Part shown: in pieces, positions 1-7,995 of the stretch
How the letters are laid out: every line of letters begins with the position of its first letter
Position numbering within the stretch: position 1 is the first letter of the stretch
DNA from: Streptomyces durmitorensis
GTDB lineage: Bacteria > Actinomycetota > Actinomycetes > Streptomycetales > Streptomycetaceae
Direction of reading: 5' to 3'
NCBI RefSeq assembly: GCF_023498005.1
Contig: NZ_CP097289.1
Location: 6,200,001-6,264,000, forward strand
DNA length: 64,000 nucleotides
The notes under the pieces: generated by a model
The model's input: only the letters and a program-made list of their open reading frames with translations
Told to the model about the DNA's origin: nothing
Databases searched by the model: none
Made by a program: the position numbers and the translations under genes

Positions 1-99
1 TGCGTGTATTCGTAAAACCCTCAACTCGGCTGTCAGCTCAATCACAGACGGTTCGTGGCTATTGGGGTCCGAGTACCCAGGAATCACGGAAGTCGACAT
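1..99 (-). CDS. N-terminal fragment of a probable helix-turn-helix regulator
   Basis: Partial gene running off the left edge; 33 codons are visible. The ATG at 99..97 has a very strong ribosome binding site (AGGAGGTGA, about 6 nt away). The visible peptide ends in ELTAELRVLRIHA, which resembles the first helix of Streptomyces XRE-type proteins that begin with ELTAELRRLK and continue into a helix-turn-helix; that assignment is inference from 33 residues. Codon 29 is TTA (forward bases 13-15) and the next two codons are CGA and ATA, so codon use is unlike the housekeeping genes to the right. TTA makes translation dependent on the bldA tRNA in Streptomyces (established knowledge). The CDS is very likely; its function is uncertain. 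Confidence 0.6.
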   Translation of the reverse strand, partial: MSTSVIPGYSDPNSHEPSVIELTAELRVLRIHA

Positions 100-523
100 G
101 GAGATTCACCTCCTGTCACCTCGTATTACAGGGGGTTGGATGTCCTTTACGTCACAACTCATCCCCCTTAAACGGCGCATAACGCCTGCGGGCGACTCTG
201 GTGAAATGTCCGATTGATCGGCCCTTTGTGGCGCCGGTGATGTGTGTCCGGCAACAATTCGAATTTCTGGCGAACGAGTTGTGTGGCGATGGAAACGATC
301 AAGCCGAATTAGTGGCCGTGCGCGGGCTTCGAATTGCCGTGCGGGAGCGCGGTGTTCATGTGCCCCAAGGGCGACCCCGTGTGCCGGACCCGTGCCGGAC
401 GCGTGCGGCGGTGGCCGACGATGTGTCACCGGCCGCATACAGAAGGCGCGTTGGTGGCACGATGGTCCTGGCGGGGGTGTGCGGGGTCGTACCCCCCGGG
501 CCGGGGAGAGACCGACCTAGGGT
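100..523. other. Intergenic region between divergent genes
   Basis: About 420 nt with no convincing gene. The first 200 nt are AT-richer than the rest of the window and must hold the promoter of the minus-strand regulator. Overlapping reading frames here (for example from 201 and 334) have poor codon bias, mutually overlapping frames and no family signature, so I treat them as spurious. No tRNA, terminator or long repeat was seen. Confidence 0.5.
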
Positions 524-727
524 GTGATCAGTGTGGCCATTTCGCTGTCAGTGGTGTTGCTGTTGGCGATCATCCTCATCGTGCTGATCCGCGGGGGATC
601 GATCAAAGCGGGGCCCGCGGTCGTCGCGGTGCTCTTCGGGTTCTTCCTCGCCTCAACCGGAATGGCACCCTCCATAAACCGCTTCCTCAATGAAGTGGCC
701 GAGACGATCAACTCGATCAGCTTCTGA
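524..727 (+). CDS. Small two-helix membrane protein
   Basis: 67 residues, starting at GTG with GGGGAGAG about 13 nt upstream. Residues 3-23 (VAISLSVVLLLAIILIVLI) form a hydrophobic helix, and residues 29-45 (GPAVVAVLFGFFLASTG) a second one; the C-terminal 20 residues look amphipathic (INRFLNEVAETINSI). No domain is recognised. An in-frame GTG at 533 is an alternative start. It stands alone, followed by a minus-strand tRNA-Gly. The hydrophobic pattern and GC-rich third positions support a real gene; the function is unknown. Confidence 0.65.
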   Translation: MISVAISLSVVLLLAIILIVLIRGGSIKAGPAVVAVLFGFFLASTGMAPSINRFLNEVAETINSISF

Positions 728-863
728 CCGGCGTACGCGGTCCGCTCGGCCGAGGCCCGGACCCGGCGTCCGCGGTCCGCTCCGCCCGGCGGTCCGACCC
801 CCGGAGACCCGAACGCAGAAAAGCCTCCGGCCCGGTTCCGAGGAACCGGGCCGGAGGCCACCG

Positions 864-934
864 AGCGGGTGACGGGAATCGAACCCGCGTAGCTAGTTTG
901 GAAGACTAGGGCTCTACCATTGAGCTACACCCGC
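864..934 (-). tRNA. tRNA-Gly (anticodon TCC)
   Basis: Read on the minus strand, the acceptor stem is GCGGGTG paired with CACCCGC, with discriminator T. The anticodon loop CTTCCAA gives TCC, and the T-arm has GGTTCGATTCC. The length is 71 nt. The 3' CCA is not encoded. Confidence 0.95.
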
Positions 935-1084
935 ATGCTTCGCACCACAGGACATCGCTGGTCAGCGACTGCGGCACGGCAAGCATCGTAGCGGGTCGGA
1001 GCCCCTCGCCGCACACCCCGTACGTACTCGCGATTAAGCGGGCGTCGCACTGCCTGCGGGCATGTACCCTACGTCTCGCACCGA

Positions 1085-1161
1085 CGGGGTGTGGCGCAGC
1101 TTGGTAGCGCGTCCGCTTTGGGAGCGGAAGGCCGTGGGTTCAAATCCCGCCACCCCGACCA
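1085..1161 (+). tRNA. tRNA-Pro (anticodon TGG)
   Basis: The acceptor stem CGGGGTG pairs with CACCCCG, the discriminator is A1158, and CCA is encoded at 1159-1161. The anticodon loop CTTTGGGA gives TGG, and the T-arm has GGGTTCAAATCCC. It lies 138 nt upstream of tig on the same strand. Confidence 0.95.
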
Positions 1162-1198
1162 GCAGGATCTCTTCCAGGATCTCCTTCACAAGATCGCA

Positions 1199-1229
1199 TT
1201 GTGGGTCGGCTCCCGCTTGCCGTTACTAT
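1199..1229 (+). promoter_or_regulatory. Candidate promoter for tig
   Basis: TACTAT at 1224-1229 fits a sigma-HrdB -10 box. TTGTGG at 1199-1204 is a possible -35, though the 19-nt spacing is long. It would give a 5' leader of about 65 nt. This is inference from motif alone. Confidence 0.35.
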
Positions 1230-1299
1230 GCAAGCTGTGTGCCCGTGTGTCTCTGAGCCGGGCTCAATCCCAAGAAGTCAGCCCCAAGGAGACCGAACC

Positions 1300-2691
1300 G
1301 TGAAGAGCGCCGTGGAGACCCTGAACCCGACCCGGGTTCGGCTCACTGTTGAGGTGCCCTTCGAGGAGCTCAAGGACAGCCTCGACGCGGCCTACAAGAA
1401 GATCAACCAGCAGGTCACGGTGAAGGGCTTCCGCAAGGGCAAGATCCCGGCCCGAGTCATCGACCAGCGGTTCGGCCGCGGCGCCGTCCTCGAAGAGGCC
1501 GTCAACGACGCGCTCCCGAAGTTCTACACCGAGGCCGTGAACGAGGCCGAGCTCAACGTCCTGGGCCAGCCCGAGGTGGACATCACCGAGCTGAAGGACA
1601 ACGAGACCCTCAACTTCACCGCTGAGGTCGACATCCGTCCCGCGATCGAGATCCCGGACTACTCCGGCATCGAGGTCGAGGTGGACGCGGTCGAGGTCAG
1701 CGATGAGGACGTCGAGAAGGCCGTCGAGGAGCTCCGTGAGCGCTTCGCGTCCACCTCGCCGGTCGAGCGTGCCGCCGAGGACGGCGACGTCGTGACGATC
1801 GACCTGGAGGCCAAGGTCGACGGCGAGGTCCTGGAGGACGGCGTCGCGTCCGGCGTCTCCTACACGATCGGCTCCGGCGAGCTCCTCGAGGGCATCGACG
1901 AGGCCGTCAAGGGCCTGGAGGCCGGTGGCGAGGCCACCTTCACCTCCGAGCTCAAGGGCGGCTCCGCCGCGGGCAAGGAGTCCGAGGTGACCGTCAAGGT
2001 CACCCAGGTCGCCGCCCGTGAACTGCCCGCCCTGGACGACGACTTCGCGCAGCTCGCGTCGGAGTTCGACACCCTGGACGAGGTCAAGGCGGACAGCCGC
2101 AAGCGCCTCGAGAACATGAAGCAGTACGACCAGGCGACGCAGGCCCAGGAGCGTGTCCTGGAGAAGCTGCTCGAGCTGGTCGAGGTCCCCGTCCCCGAGA
2201 AGCTCCTCGCGGACGAGATCGAGACCCGCAAGCACAACCTGGTGAACCACCAGCTCGGCCAGATGGGCCTCGACCTCGCGAAGTACCTGGAGATCCAGGG
2301 CAAGACCGAGGAAGAGTTCGACGCCGAGACCAAGGAGCAGGCCGAGAAGGGCATCAAGACGCAGTTCGTCCTGGACGAGCTCGTCAACAAGGAGAAGCTG
2401 AACGTGAACCAGGAGGAGCTCACCGAGCACCTCATGCGTCGCGCGCAGTCCTCCGGCATGTCCCCCGACCAGTTCGCCCAGGCCGTCGTCGAAGGCGGCC
2501 AGGTCCCGATGCTGGTCGGCGAGGTCGCCCGCGGCAAGGCCCTCGCGGTCGTCGTGGAGGCCGCGACGGTCAAGGACACGAACGGCGAGGTCGTGGACCT
2601 CGACGACGAGGACGAGGCTGCCGCCGAGGGTGAGCAGGCCGAGGTCGAGGTCGAGGCCTCGGAGCCCGCCGAGGAGAAGACCGAGGCCTGA
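1300..2691 (+). CDS. tig: Trigger factor, ribosome-bound chaperone and prolyl isomerase
   Basis: 463 residues from GTG 1300, preceded by AAGGAG at 1286-1291; the frame stays open further upstream, but this start matches the conserved N-terminus [15 protein letters not shown]. Trigger factor binds the ribosome near the exit tunnel and shelters nascent chains. Residues 1-145 are the ribosome-binding domain with the signature GFRKGKIP at 43-50. Residues about 150-240 are the FKBP-type isomerase domain ([25 protein letters not shown]). The rest is the helical chaperone domain, ending in an acidic Glu/Asp/Ala-rich tail typical of actinobacterial forms. It is followed by a strong terminator and then the clpP operon, the common tig-clp arrangement. 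Confidence 0.97.
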   Translation: MKSAVETLNPTRVRLTVEVPFEELKDSLDAAYKKINQQVTVKGFRKGKIPARVIDQRFGRGAVLEEAVNDALPKFYTEAVNEAELNVLGQPEVDITELKDNETLNFTAEVDIRPAIEIPDYSGIEVEVDAVEVSDEDVEKAVEELRERFASTSPVERAAEDGDVVTIDLEAKVDGEVLEDGVASGVSYTIGSGELLEGIDEAVKGLEAGGEATFTSELKGGSAAGKESEVTVKVTQVAARELPALDDDFAQLASEFDTLDEVKADSRKRLENMKQYDQATQAQERVLEKLLELVEVPVPEKLLADEIETRKHNLVNHQLGQMGLDLAKYLEIQGKTEEEFDAETKEQAEKGIKTQFVLDELVNKEKLNVNQEELTEHLMRRAQSSGMSPDQFAQAVVEGGQVPMLVGEVARGKALAVVVEAATVKDTNGEVVDLDDEDEAAAEGEQAEVEVEASEPAEEKTEA

Positions 2692-2714
2692 GCAGCCTCG
2701 CTTCACTGAACGCA

Positions 2715-2753
2715 CAGTGGGCCCCAGGGACGTGACGTCCCTGGGGCCCACTG
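2715..2753 (+). terminator. Terminator after tig
   Basis: Perfect 19-nt arms: CAGTGGGCCCCAGGGACGT at 2715-2733 and its reverse complement at 2735-2753, giving a very stable hairpin followed by CTTT. It lies 24 nt after the tig stop. Confidence 0.85.
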
Positions 2754-2758
2754 CTTTA

Positions 2759-2882
2759 GGGGCGCGGGGAACTGCGTGAGCAACCCCCACAAGCCGCAGG
2801 CGCGGCTGCCACGGGCGCTCCCACGGCGGGTGCGGCCTGTCGGGGGCGGGCCGCGCAGTTCCCCGCGCCCCTGACGGGGCGC
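2759..2882. repeat. Intergenic inverted repeat element (GGGGCGCGGGGAACTGCG family)
   Basis: Two perfect 18-nt arms, GGGGCGCGGGGAACTGCG at 2759-2776 and CGCAGTTCCCCGCGCCCC at 2854-2871, enclose 77 nt of GC-rich sequence. The right arm continues TGACGGGGCGC. The same right arm, followed by TTACGGGGCGC, recurs at 38872-38900 after obgE. As I recall, this motif is scattered between genes in many Streptomyces genomes; its function is unknown to me. It separates the tig terminator from the clpP1 promoter region. Confidence 0.7.
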
Positions 2883-2918
2883 CCCGGCAGCCCTGTAAGG
2901 CGCCCCCGCCAGAACCTG

Positions 2919-2932
2919 CGCTCACAGCGAAC
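2919..2932 (+). promoter_or_regulatory. Predicted ClgR operator upstream of clpP1
   Basis: CGCTCACAGCGAAC fits the actinobacterial ClgR core CGCYNANRGCGWWS at every position. ClgR is the known activator of clpP1P2 in Streptomyces and Corynebacterium (established knowledge). A TAGGGT hexamer at 2971-2976 could be the -10 box it serves, about 40 nt downstream. Confidence 0.6.
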
Positions 2933-3098
2933 AGTGAACTCTGCGGGATTCCCCGAAGGGGTCCGCGCGTTAGGGTCCATGAATACGAGGGCAGGGGAGT
3001 CCCCGAAGCCGTCCCGGAGCGGCGAGCACGCGGGGTCCCAAGCCTCAGAAGAAGACGTGAGACGGCCCGGCGCCGTCGTAAGACGAGCAGGTGGATAC

Positions 3099-3716
3099 GT
3101 GACGAATCTGATGCCCTCCGCCGCCGGCGACCCCTCCATCGGTGGTGGCCTCGGCGACCAGGTCTACAACCGGCTGCTCGGCGAGCGGATCATCTTCCTC
3201 GGCCAGGCCGTGGACGACGACATCGCCAACAAGATCACGGCGCAGCTGCTGCTCCTTGCCGCTGAGCCGGACAAGGACATTTTCCTTTACATCAACAGCC
3301 CTGGTGGATCCATCACGGCCGGCATGGCGATCTACGACACCATGCAGTACATCCAGAACGACGTGGTGACGATCGCGATGGGCATGGCGGCCTCGATGGG
3401 CCAGTTCCTGCTCAGCGCCGGTACGCCCGGCAAGCGCTTCGCGCTGCCGAACGCCGAGATCCTGATCCACCAGCCTTCTGCCGGACTCGCGGGCTCCGCG
3501 TCGGACATCAAGATCCACGCCGAGCGCCTTCTCCTCACGAAGAAGAAGATGGCGGACCTCACCGCGTTCCACACGGGCCAGACCGTCGAGCAGGTCACCC
3601 GCGACTCGGACCGCGACCGCTGGTTCGACCCGCTGGAGGCCAAGGAGTACGGCCTCATCGACGACATCATGCCCAACGCGGCCAGCATGCCGGGCGGCGG
3701 CGGCACCGGAGCCTGA
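3099..3716 (+). CDS. clpP1: ATP-dependent Clp protease proteolytic subunit ClpP1
   Basis: 205 residues from GTG 3099 ([20 protein letters not shown]); the frame is open for 55 more codons upstream, but this start matches the Streptomyces ClpP1 N-terminus. It is a serine protease subunit of the ClpP1P2 barrel that degrades proteins unfolded by ClpX or ClpC. The catalytic triad is visible: Ser99 in [12 protein letters not shown], His124 in ILIHQPSAG and Asp173 in SDRDRW. The YINSPGGS oligomerisation motif is at 64-71. ClpP2 follows after 62 nt with the same polarity, so the two are co-transcribed. The glycine-rich C-terminus is typical. Regulation by ClgR is predicted from the upstream box. Confidence 0.97.
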   Translation: MTNLMPSAAGDPSIGGGLGDQVYNRLLGERIIFLGQAVDDDIANKITAQLLLLAAEPDKDIFLYINSPGGSITAGMAIYDTMQYIQNDVVTIAMGMAASMGQFLLSAGTPGKRFALPNAEILIHQPSAGLAGSASDIKIHAERLLLTKKKMADLTAFHTGQTVEQVTRDSDRDRWFDPLEAKEYGLIDDIMPNAASMPGGGGTGA

Positions 3717-3778
3717 GCCTCACCGCTCAGCCCTCCCGAAGCCGACCTCAGCCCACGCTCCTCAGGAGACCTACAGAG

Positions 3779-4459
3779 ATGAAGAACTACCCCGGCAGCG
3801 GCCTCTACGAGCGCGCTCAGGCCGAGTACACCGGCCCCACGGCCGAATCCCGCTACGTCATCCCGCGCTTCGTCGAGCGCACCTCGCAGGGCGTGCGCGA
3901 GTACGACCCGTACGCGAAGCTGTTCGAGGAGCGCGTGATCTTCCTCGGCGTGCAGATCGACGACGCGTCCGCCAACGACGTCATGGCGCAGCTCCTGTGC
4001 CTGGAGTCGATGGACCCGGACCGTGACATCTCGATCTACATCAACAGCCCCGGCGGCTCCTTCACGGCGCTCACGGCCATCTACGACACGATGCAGTTCG
4101 TGAAGCCGGACGTCTCGACCGTCTGCATGGGGCAGGCCGCGTCCGCCGCAGCCGTGCTCCTCGCGGCCGGTACGCCGGGCAAGCGCATGGCGCTCCCGAA
4201 CGCGCGCGTCCTGATCCACCAGCCCTACAGCGAGACGGGCCGCGGTCAGGTCTCCGACCTGGAGATCGCCGCGAACGAGATCCTCCGGATGCGTGCGCAG
4301 CTGGAGGAGATGCTGGCCAAGCACTCCACGACGCCGATCGAGAAGATCCGCGACGACATCGAGCGCGACAAGATCCTCACTGCCGAGGACGCGCTGGCGT
4401 ACGGCCTGGTCGACCAGATCATCTCCACTCGGAAGATGAACAACGCCTCGGTCGTCTGA
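3779..4459 (+). CDS. clpP2: ATP-dependent Clp protease proteolytic subunit ClpP2
   Basis: 226 residues from ATG 3779 with AGGAG upstream. It is the partner subunit to ClpP1; actinobacterial ClpP works as a mixed ClpP1P2 tetradecamer. The core from [12 protein letters not shown] onward is characteristic of Streptomyces ClpP2, and residues 1-24 form a variable N-terminal extension. The catalytic triad is Ser122 ([10 protein letters not shown]), His147 (VLIHQPY) and Asp197 (IERDKIL). It is followed by a 16-bp stem-loop that separates it from clpX. Confidence 0.97.
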   Translation: MKNYPGSGLYERAQAEYTGPTAESRYVIPRFVERTSQGVREYDPYAKLFEERVIFLGVQIDDASANDVMAQLLCLESMDPDRDISIYINSPGGSFTALTAIYDTMQFVKPDVSTVCMGQAASAAAVLLAAGTPGKRMALPNARVLIHQPYSETGRGQVSDLEIAANEILRMRAQLEEMLAKHSTTPIEKIRDDIERDKILTAEDALAYGLVDQIISTRKMNNASVV

Positions 4460-4483
4460 CGCAGCGCTGTAGCATCTGCCGTT

Positions 4484-4521
4484 CCTTGGCACGGTTCACG
4501 TCAAAGTGAACCGTGCCAAGG
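4484..4521. repeat. Stem-loop between clpP2 and clpX
   Basis: Perfect 16-nt inverted repeat: CCTTGGCACGGTTCAC at 4484-4499 and GTGAACCGTGCCAAGG at 4506-4521, with a 6-nt loop. It starts 24 nt after the clpP2 stop and is followed by a G-run, not U residues. It may be a terminator, a partial read-through element or a processing site separating clpX expression from clpP1P2. TACCGT at about 4549-4554 could be a clpX -10 box. Confidence 0.6.
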
Positions 4522-4615
4522 GGGGCCCGAACGGGGGGCCAGGCAAGGTACCGTCGGATATGAGGCACCAGGAGTCGCTGAACGTGGCGTCTCCCAGGCG
4601 AAGGGGAAGCACCTC

Positions 4616-5902
4616 GTGGCACGCATCGGTGACGGCGGCGATCTGCTCAAGTGCTCGTTCTGCGGGAAGAGTCAGAAGCAGGTCAAGAAGCTCATCGCAG
4701 GTCCCGGTGTGTACATCTGCGATGAGTGCATCGACCTCTGCAACGAGATCATCGAGGAAGAGCTCGCGGAGACGAGCGAGGTGCGGTGGGAGGAACTCCC
4801 CAAGCCTCGCGAGATCTACGAATTCCTCGAGGGGTATGTCGTGGGCCAGGAGCCCGCGAAGAAAGCCCTCTCGGTAGCGGTCTACAACCACTACAAGCGG
4901 GTCCAGGCCGGTGAGACCGGCGGCGCGCAGGGCCGTGACGACGCGATCGAACTCGCCAAGTCCAACATCCTGCTGCTCGGCCCGACCGGCTCCGGCAAGA
5001 CGCTGCTCGCGCAGACGCTCGCGCGCATGCTGAACGTCCCGTTCGCCATCGCGGACGCGACGGCGCTCACGGAGGCGGGCTATGTCGGCGAGGACGTCGA
5101 GAACATCCTCCTGAAGCTCATCCAGGCCGCTGACTACGACGTCAAGAAGGCCGAGACGGGCATCATCTACATCGACGAGATCGACAAGGTCGCCCGCAAG
5201 AGCGAGAACCCGTCGATCACGCGCGATGTCTCGGGCGAGGGTGTCCAGCAGGCCCTGCTCAAGATCCTGGAAGGCACGACGGCCTCGGTCCCCCCGCAGG
5301 GCGGCCGCAAGCATCCGCACCAGGAGTTCATCCAGATCGACACGACGAACGTGCTCTTCATCGTGGGTGGCGCCTTTGCCGGCCTCGAGAAGATCATCGA
5401 GTCGCGGGCGGGCGCGAAGGGCATCGGCTTCGGCGCCACGATCCACTCCAAGCGCGAGCTGCAGGAGAAGGACCGGTTCGAGGACATCATGCCGGAGGAC
5501 CTGGTGAAGTTCGGGATGATCCCGGAGTTCATCGGCCGCCTCCCCGTGATCACCTCGGTCCACAACCTGGACCGCGAGGCACTGCTCCAGATCCTGGTGG
5601 AGCCGCGCAACGCACTCGTGAAGCAGTACCAGCGCCTGTTCGAACTGGACGGCGTGGAGCTGGACTTCGAGCGCGAGGCCCTGGAGGCCATCGCCGACCA
5701 GGCGATCCTGCGCCAGACCGGCGCGCGTGGTCTGCGGGCCATCATGGAGGAGGTCCTCCAGTCGGTGATGTACGAGGTTCCGTCCCGCAAGGACGTGGCC
5801 CGGGTCGTCATCACGGCGGACGTCGTCCACTCGAATGTGAACCCGACGCTGGTGCCGCGCGACGCGCGGGGTCCGGGGTCCGGGGAGATGAAGTCGGCGT
5901 AG
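4616..5902 (+). CDS. clpX: ATP-dependent Clp protease unfoldase subunit ClpX
   Basis: 428 residues from GTG 4616. AAA+ hexameric unfoldase that recognises substrates, unfolds them and threads them into ClpP. The N-terminal zinc finger has Cys13, Cys16, Cys35 and Cys38. Walker A is GPTGSGKT at 122-129 and Walker B is IIYIDEID at 183-190. The ClpP-docking IGF tripeptide is at 270-272 (GAKGIGFGA), and the sensor-2 GARGLR at 369-374. All expected motifs are present and the length is normal. The gene lies 156 nt after clpP2, with a stem-loop between them, and ends at a bidirectional terminator. Confidence 0.98.
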   Translation: MARIGDGGDLLKCSFCGKSQKQVKKLIAGPGVYICDECIDLCNEIIEEELAETSEVRWEELPKPREIYEFLEGYVVGQEPAKKALSVAVYNHYKRVQAGETGGAQGRDDAIELAKSNILLLGPTGSGKTLLAQTLARMLNVPFAIADATALTEAGYVGEDVENILLKLIQAADYDVKKAETGIIYIDEIDKVARKSENPSITRDVSGEGVQQALLKILEGTTASVPPQGGRKHPHQEFIQIDTTNVLFIVGGAFAGLEKIIESRAGAKGIGFGATIHSKRELQEKDRFEDIMPEDLVKFGMIPEFIGRLPVITSVHNLDREALLQILVEPRNALVKQYQRLFELDGVELDFEREALEAIADQAILRQTGARGLRAIMEEVLQSVMYEVPSRKDVARVVITADVVHSNVNPTLVPRDARGPGSGEMKSA

Positions 5903-5924
5903 CCGTCTCCAGGTCTACGTGAAA

Positions 5925-5956
5925 GGGGCGCCCGGCGAGTGATCGCCGGGCGCCCC
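5925..5956. terminator. Terminator shared by clpX and the convergent paralogue genes
   Basis: GGGGCGCCCGGCGA at 5925-5938 pairs perfectly with TCGCCGGGCGCCCC at 5943-5956, loop GTGA, followed by TTCGCGTT. It sits between convergent genes and can serve both strands. Confidence 0.85.
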
Positions 5957-6002
5957 TTCGCGTTGAACGACCTTGTCCCGTCGCCTACTTGGCCTACTTG
6001 GC

Positions 6003-6869
6003 CTACTTGACCTCGACGCGGACGTCGTCGCGCAGGTTGGTCACCAGGCTTGCGACGTCCTCAAGCGCGATGTCGTCGCCGCTCGCGGTGGCGGCGACGT
6101 CGGAGTACGCGGCGTACGCGACCGTGCTGTGGTCGCCCCAGACGCACATCGGCGTCTTGAAGCTGTTCGGGACACCTTCGTCGTCCGGACCGACCGCGCC
6201 CATCCTGAACTCGGCCGCCTGGCACTTCATGACGCCGTTCTCGAAGCCGTCCGGAGTGAACTCCTCGGGGCTGCCGATGAGTTTCATGCCGCCGGGCGTC
6301 TTCGAGTTCTTCTTCATCTCGGCGAACATGGCGTCGACGACCTTCTCCGGGTCGTCGATCTCCCCGTACACACCGGAGTAGTTGAGGGACCTCATGGTCG
6401 AGCCCTCGCCGCGGTTGTAGGCGGCGAAGACGTCCTGAGGGTTGCTGACGCCCTGCTTCTCCAGGTCCTTGAGGTCGCTCGACGACATGCCGCCACCGCC
6501 GCCGGCGGACGAGTCGTCCTTCTTGTACTCGCCGCCGAGGACGGACGCGGGCGCCGTCAGCTTGTACGTCTTGCCGTCGTCGGCGATGGACCCGCCGTCC
6601 TTCCCCGCGGTGAACCACCAGACGCCGGCACCGACCGCGGCGACCGCGACCACGGCGCCGACGACGATGCCGGCCTTCTTCCCGCCGCCGCCCTGCGGAG
6701 GCGGAGGCGGCGGAACCTGCCCGTAAGGGCCCTGGGGCTGCTGGGGGTAGCCGTAGCCGGGCTGCGGCACCGGAGGCTGCTGGGGGCCGCCGTAGGGCCC
6801 CTGCTGGCCGTAGGGCCCCGGCTGCTGCTGCGGCTGGCCGCCGTACGGGCCCGGCTGGTGGTAGCTCAT
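6003..6869 (-). CDS. Single-pass membrane protein with Pro/Gln/Gly/Tyr-rich N-terminus (paralogue 1)
   Basis: 288 residues from ATG 6869 with GAGGGGAG upstream. Residues 1-60 are low complexity with PGPYG and YGYPQQ units. A transmembrane helix spans about 66-88 (GIVVGAVVAVAAVGAGVWWF), followed by a folded domain of about 200 residues predicted outside the membrane. Two cysteines in the contexts MKCQAAEF and PMCVWGDHST are conserved in all three paralogues and probably form a disulfide. Shared blocks are YSGVYGEIDDPEKVVDAMF and the C-terminal LRDDVRVEVK. No known domain is recognised. It lies 19 nt after paralogue 2, so the two are probably co-transcribed. The stop region carries a 9-nt tandem triplication. 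Confidence 0.85.
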   Translation of the reverse strand: MSYHQPGPYGGQPQQQPGPYGQQGPYGGPQQPPVPQPGYGYPQQPQGPYGQVPPPPPPQGGGGKKAGIVVGAVVAVAAVGAGVWWFTAGKDGGSIADDGKTYKLTAPASVLGGEYKKDDSSAGGGGGMSSSDLKDLEKQGVSNPQDVFAAYNRGEGSTMRSLNYSGVYGEIDDPEKVVDAMFAEMKKNSKTPGGMKLIGSPEEFTPDGFENGVMKCQAAEFRMGAVGPDDEGVPNSFKTPMCVWGDHSTVAYAAYSDVAATASGDDIALEDVASLVTNLRDDVRVEVK

Positions 6870-6888
6870 TACGTGGCTCCCCTCGGTG

Positions 6889-7875
6889 TCAGAGCTTGAC
6901 GCGGACTTCCTTGCGGAACTTGGCCGTCTTCTCGGCGGCCTCGTCGAGGTCGGCGCTCTTGCCGGACATCGCGTTCGCCACGTCCGTGGTGATCACGATG
7001 CCGAGCGTGCTCTTGTCACCCCAGATGCAGGTGGCCATCGACATCTCGCTGGGGCCCTGGCTGCTGCCGGCCGACGACGTGCCGAGGTCGACCTTCATCT
7101 CCTGGCACTTCAGGAGCGCGCCTTCGAGCCCCGCGGGGCTGTACGACTTGGGGCTGCCGACCAGCGTCATCTTCTGGCCGCCGCTTCCGCTGCCTTCCTG
7201 GGCGTTCTTCTCCGCCTCGCCGAACATCGCGTCGACGACCTTCTCCGGGTCCGCGATGTCGCCGTAGACGCCGTTGAACTGCAGGATCTTCTGCGACAGC
7301 GGGTTGTCCTCGTCGCCCGCCTGGTACTGCGCCGTGACATCCTTGGCGTTCTTGACGCCGTGCTTCTCGGCTTCCCTGACGTCACTGGAGGTCATGCCGC
7401 TCTCGGCGGCCCCCTCCTCGCCCTTCTTGTACTCGGTGAGGACCGTGGCCGGCGTGATCAGCTTGTGCGGGCCGTCGTCCTCGATCCCGGTGTCGCCACC
7501 GGCAACGGACGAGGAGCCGCCCTTCTTGCCGCCGTCCTTGTCGTCACCGCCCGCGAAGACGAAGTACCCGCCGACGGCGACCGCGGCGACCGCGACCACG
7601 GTGGCGATGATGATGCCGGTCTTCTTGCCGCCGCCCTGCGGGGGCGGCGGCGGGACCTGCCCGTAGGGGGCCTGCGGCTGCTGGCCGTACGGGCCCGGCT
7701 GCTGGGGCTGGCCGTACGGCTGCTGCGGCGGGACTCCCTGCGGCGCCTGCTGGGGGTAGCCGTAGCCGGGCTGGGGTGCCTGCGGCTGCTGGCCGTAGGG
7801 GCCCGGCTGCTGGCCGTACGGGCCGGGCTGCTGGGGCTGCTGGCCGCCGTACGGGCCTGGCTGGTTGTAACTCAT
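6889..7875 (-). CDS. Single-pass membrane protein with Pro/Gln/Gly/Tyr-rich N-terminus (paralogue 2)
   Basis: 328 residues from ATG 7875, chosen because MSYNQPGPYGG is shared with the other copies and GGGGGAA lies upstream; an ATG at 7917 would add 14 residues. The N-terminal 90 residues are QPGPYGQQ-type repeats, followed by PPPPQGGGKK and a transmembrane helix (about 95-115). The C-terminal domain contains LITPATVLTEYKKG, FNGVYGDIADPEKVVDAMF, a Cys in LLKCQEM and a Cys in ATCIWGDKST, and ends FRKEVRVKL. The family is not recognised. It appears to be the first gene of a two-gene unit with paralogue 1, isolated from paralogue 3 by a terminator hairpin. Confidence 0.85.
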   Translation of the reverse strand: MSYNQPGPYGGQQPQQPGPYGQQPGPYGQQPQAPQPGYGYPQQAPQGVPPQQPYGQPQQPGPYGQQPQAPYGQVPPPPPQGGGKKTGIIIATVVAVAAVAVGGYFVFAGGDDKDGGKKGGSSSVAGGDTGIEDDGPHKLITPATVLTEYKKGEEGAAESGMTSSDVREAEKHGVKNAKDVTAQYQAGDEDNPLSQKILQFNGVYGDIADPEKVVDAMFGEAEKNAQEGSGSGGQKMTLVGSPKSYSPAGLEGALLKCQEMKVDLGTSSAGSSQGPSEMSMATCIWGDKSTLGIVITTDVANAMSGKSADLDEAAEKTAKFRKEVRVKL

Positions 7876-7926
7876 GACGTGGGTTCCCCCGTGAGTGCGC
7901 TTATGTGATGTCGACATCCTGACGGA

Positions 7927-7957
7927 AGCAGCCCCGGCCGAATCGACCGGGGCTGCT
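7927..7957 (-). terminator. Terminator downstream of paralogue 3
   Basis: AGCAGCCCCGG at 7927-7937 and CCGGGGCTGCT at 7947-7957 form an 11-bp hairpin. It lies between paralogue 3 and the start of paralogue 2, so it ends the paralogue 3 transcript. Confidence 0.7.
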
Positions 7958-7995
7958 GTGCGCGAGGTGACGCCTTCAGGACATCAGGCGAGAAA

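Noticed and set aside
1264..2925. Very long minus-strand reading frame across tig
   Set aside because: It mirrors tig exactly, its composition is the antisense of a GC3-rich gene, and it has no start signal or family motif.
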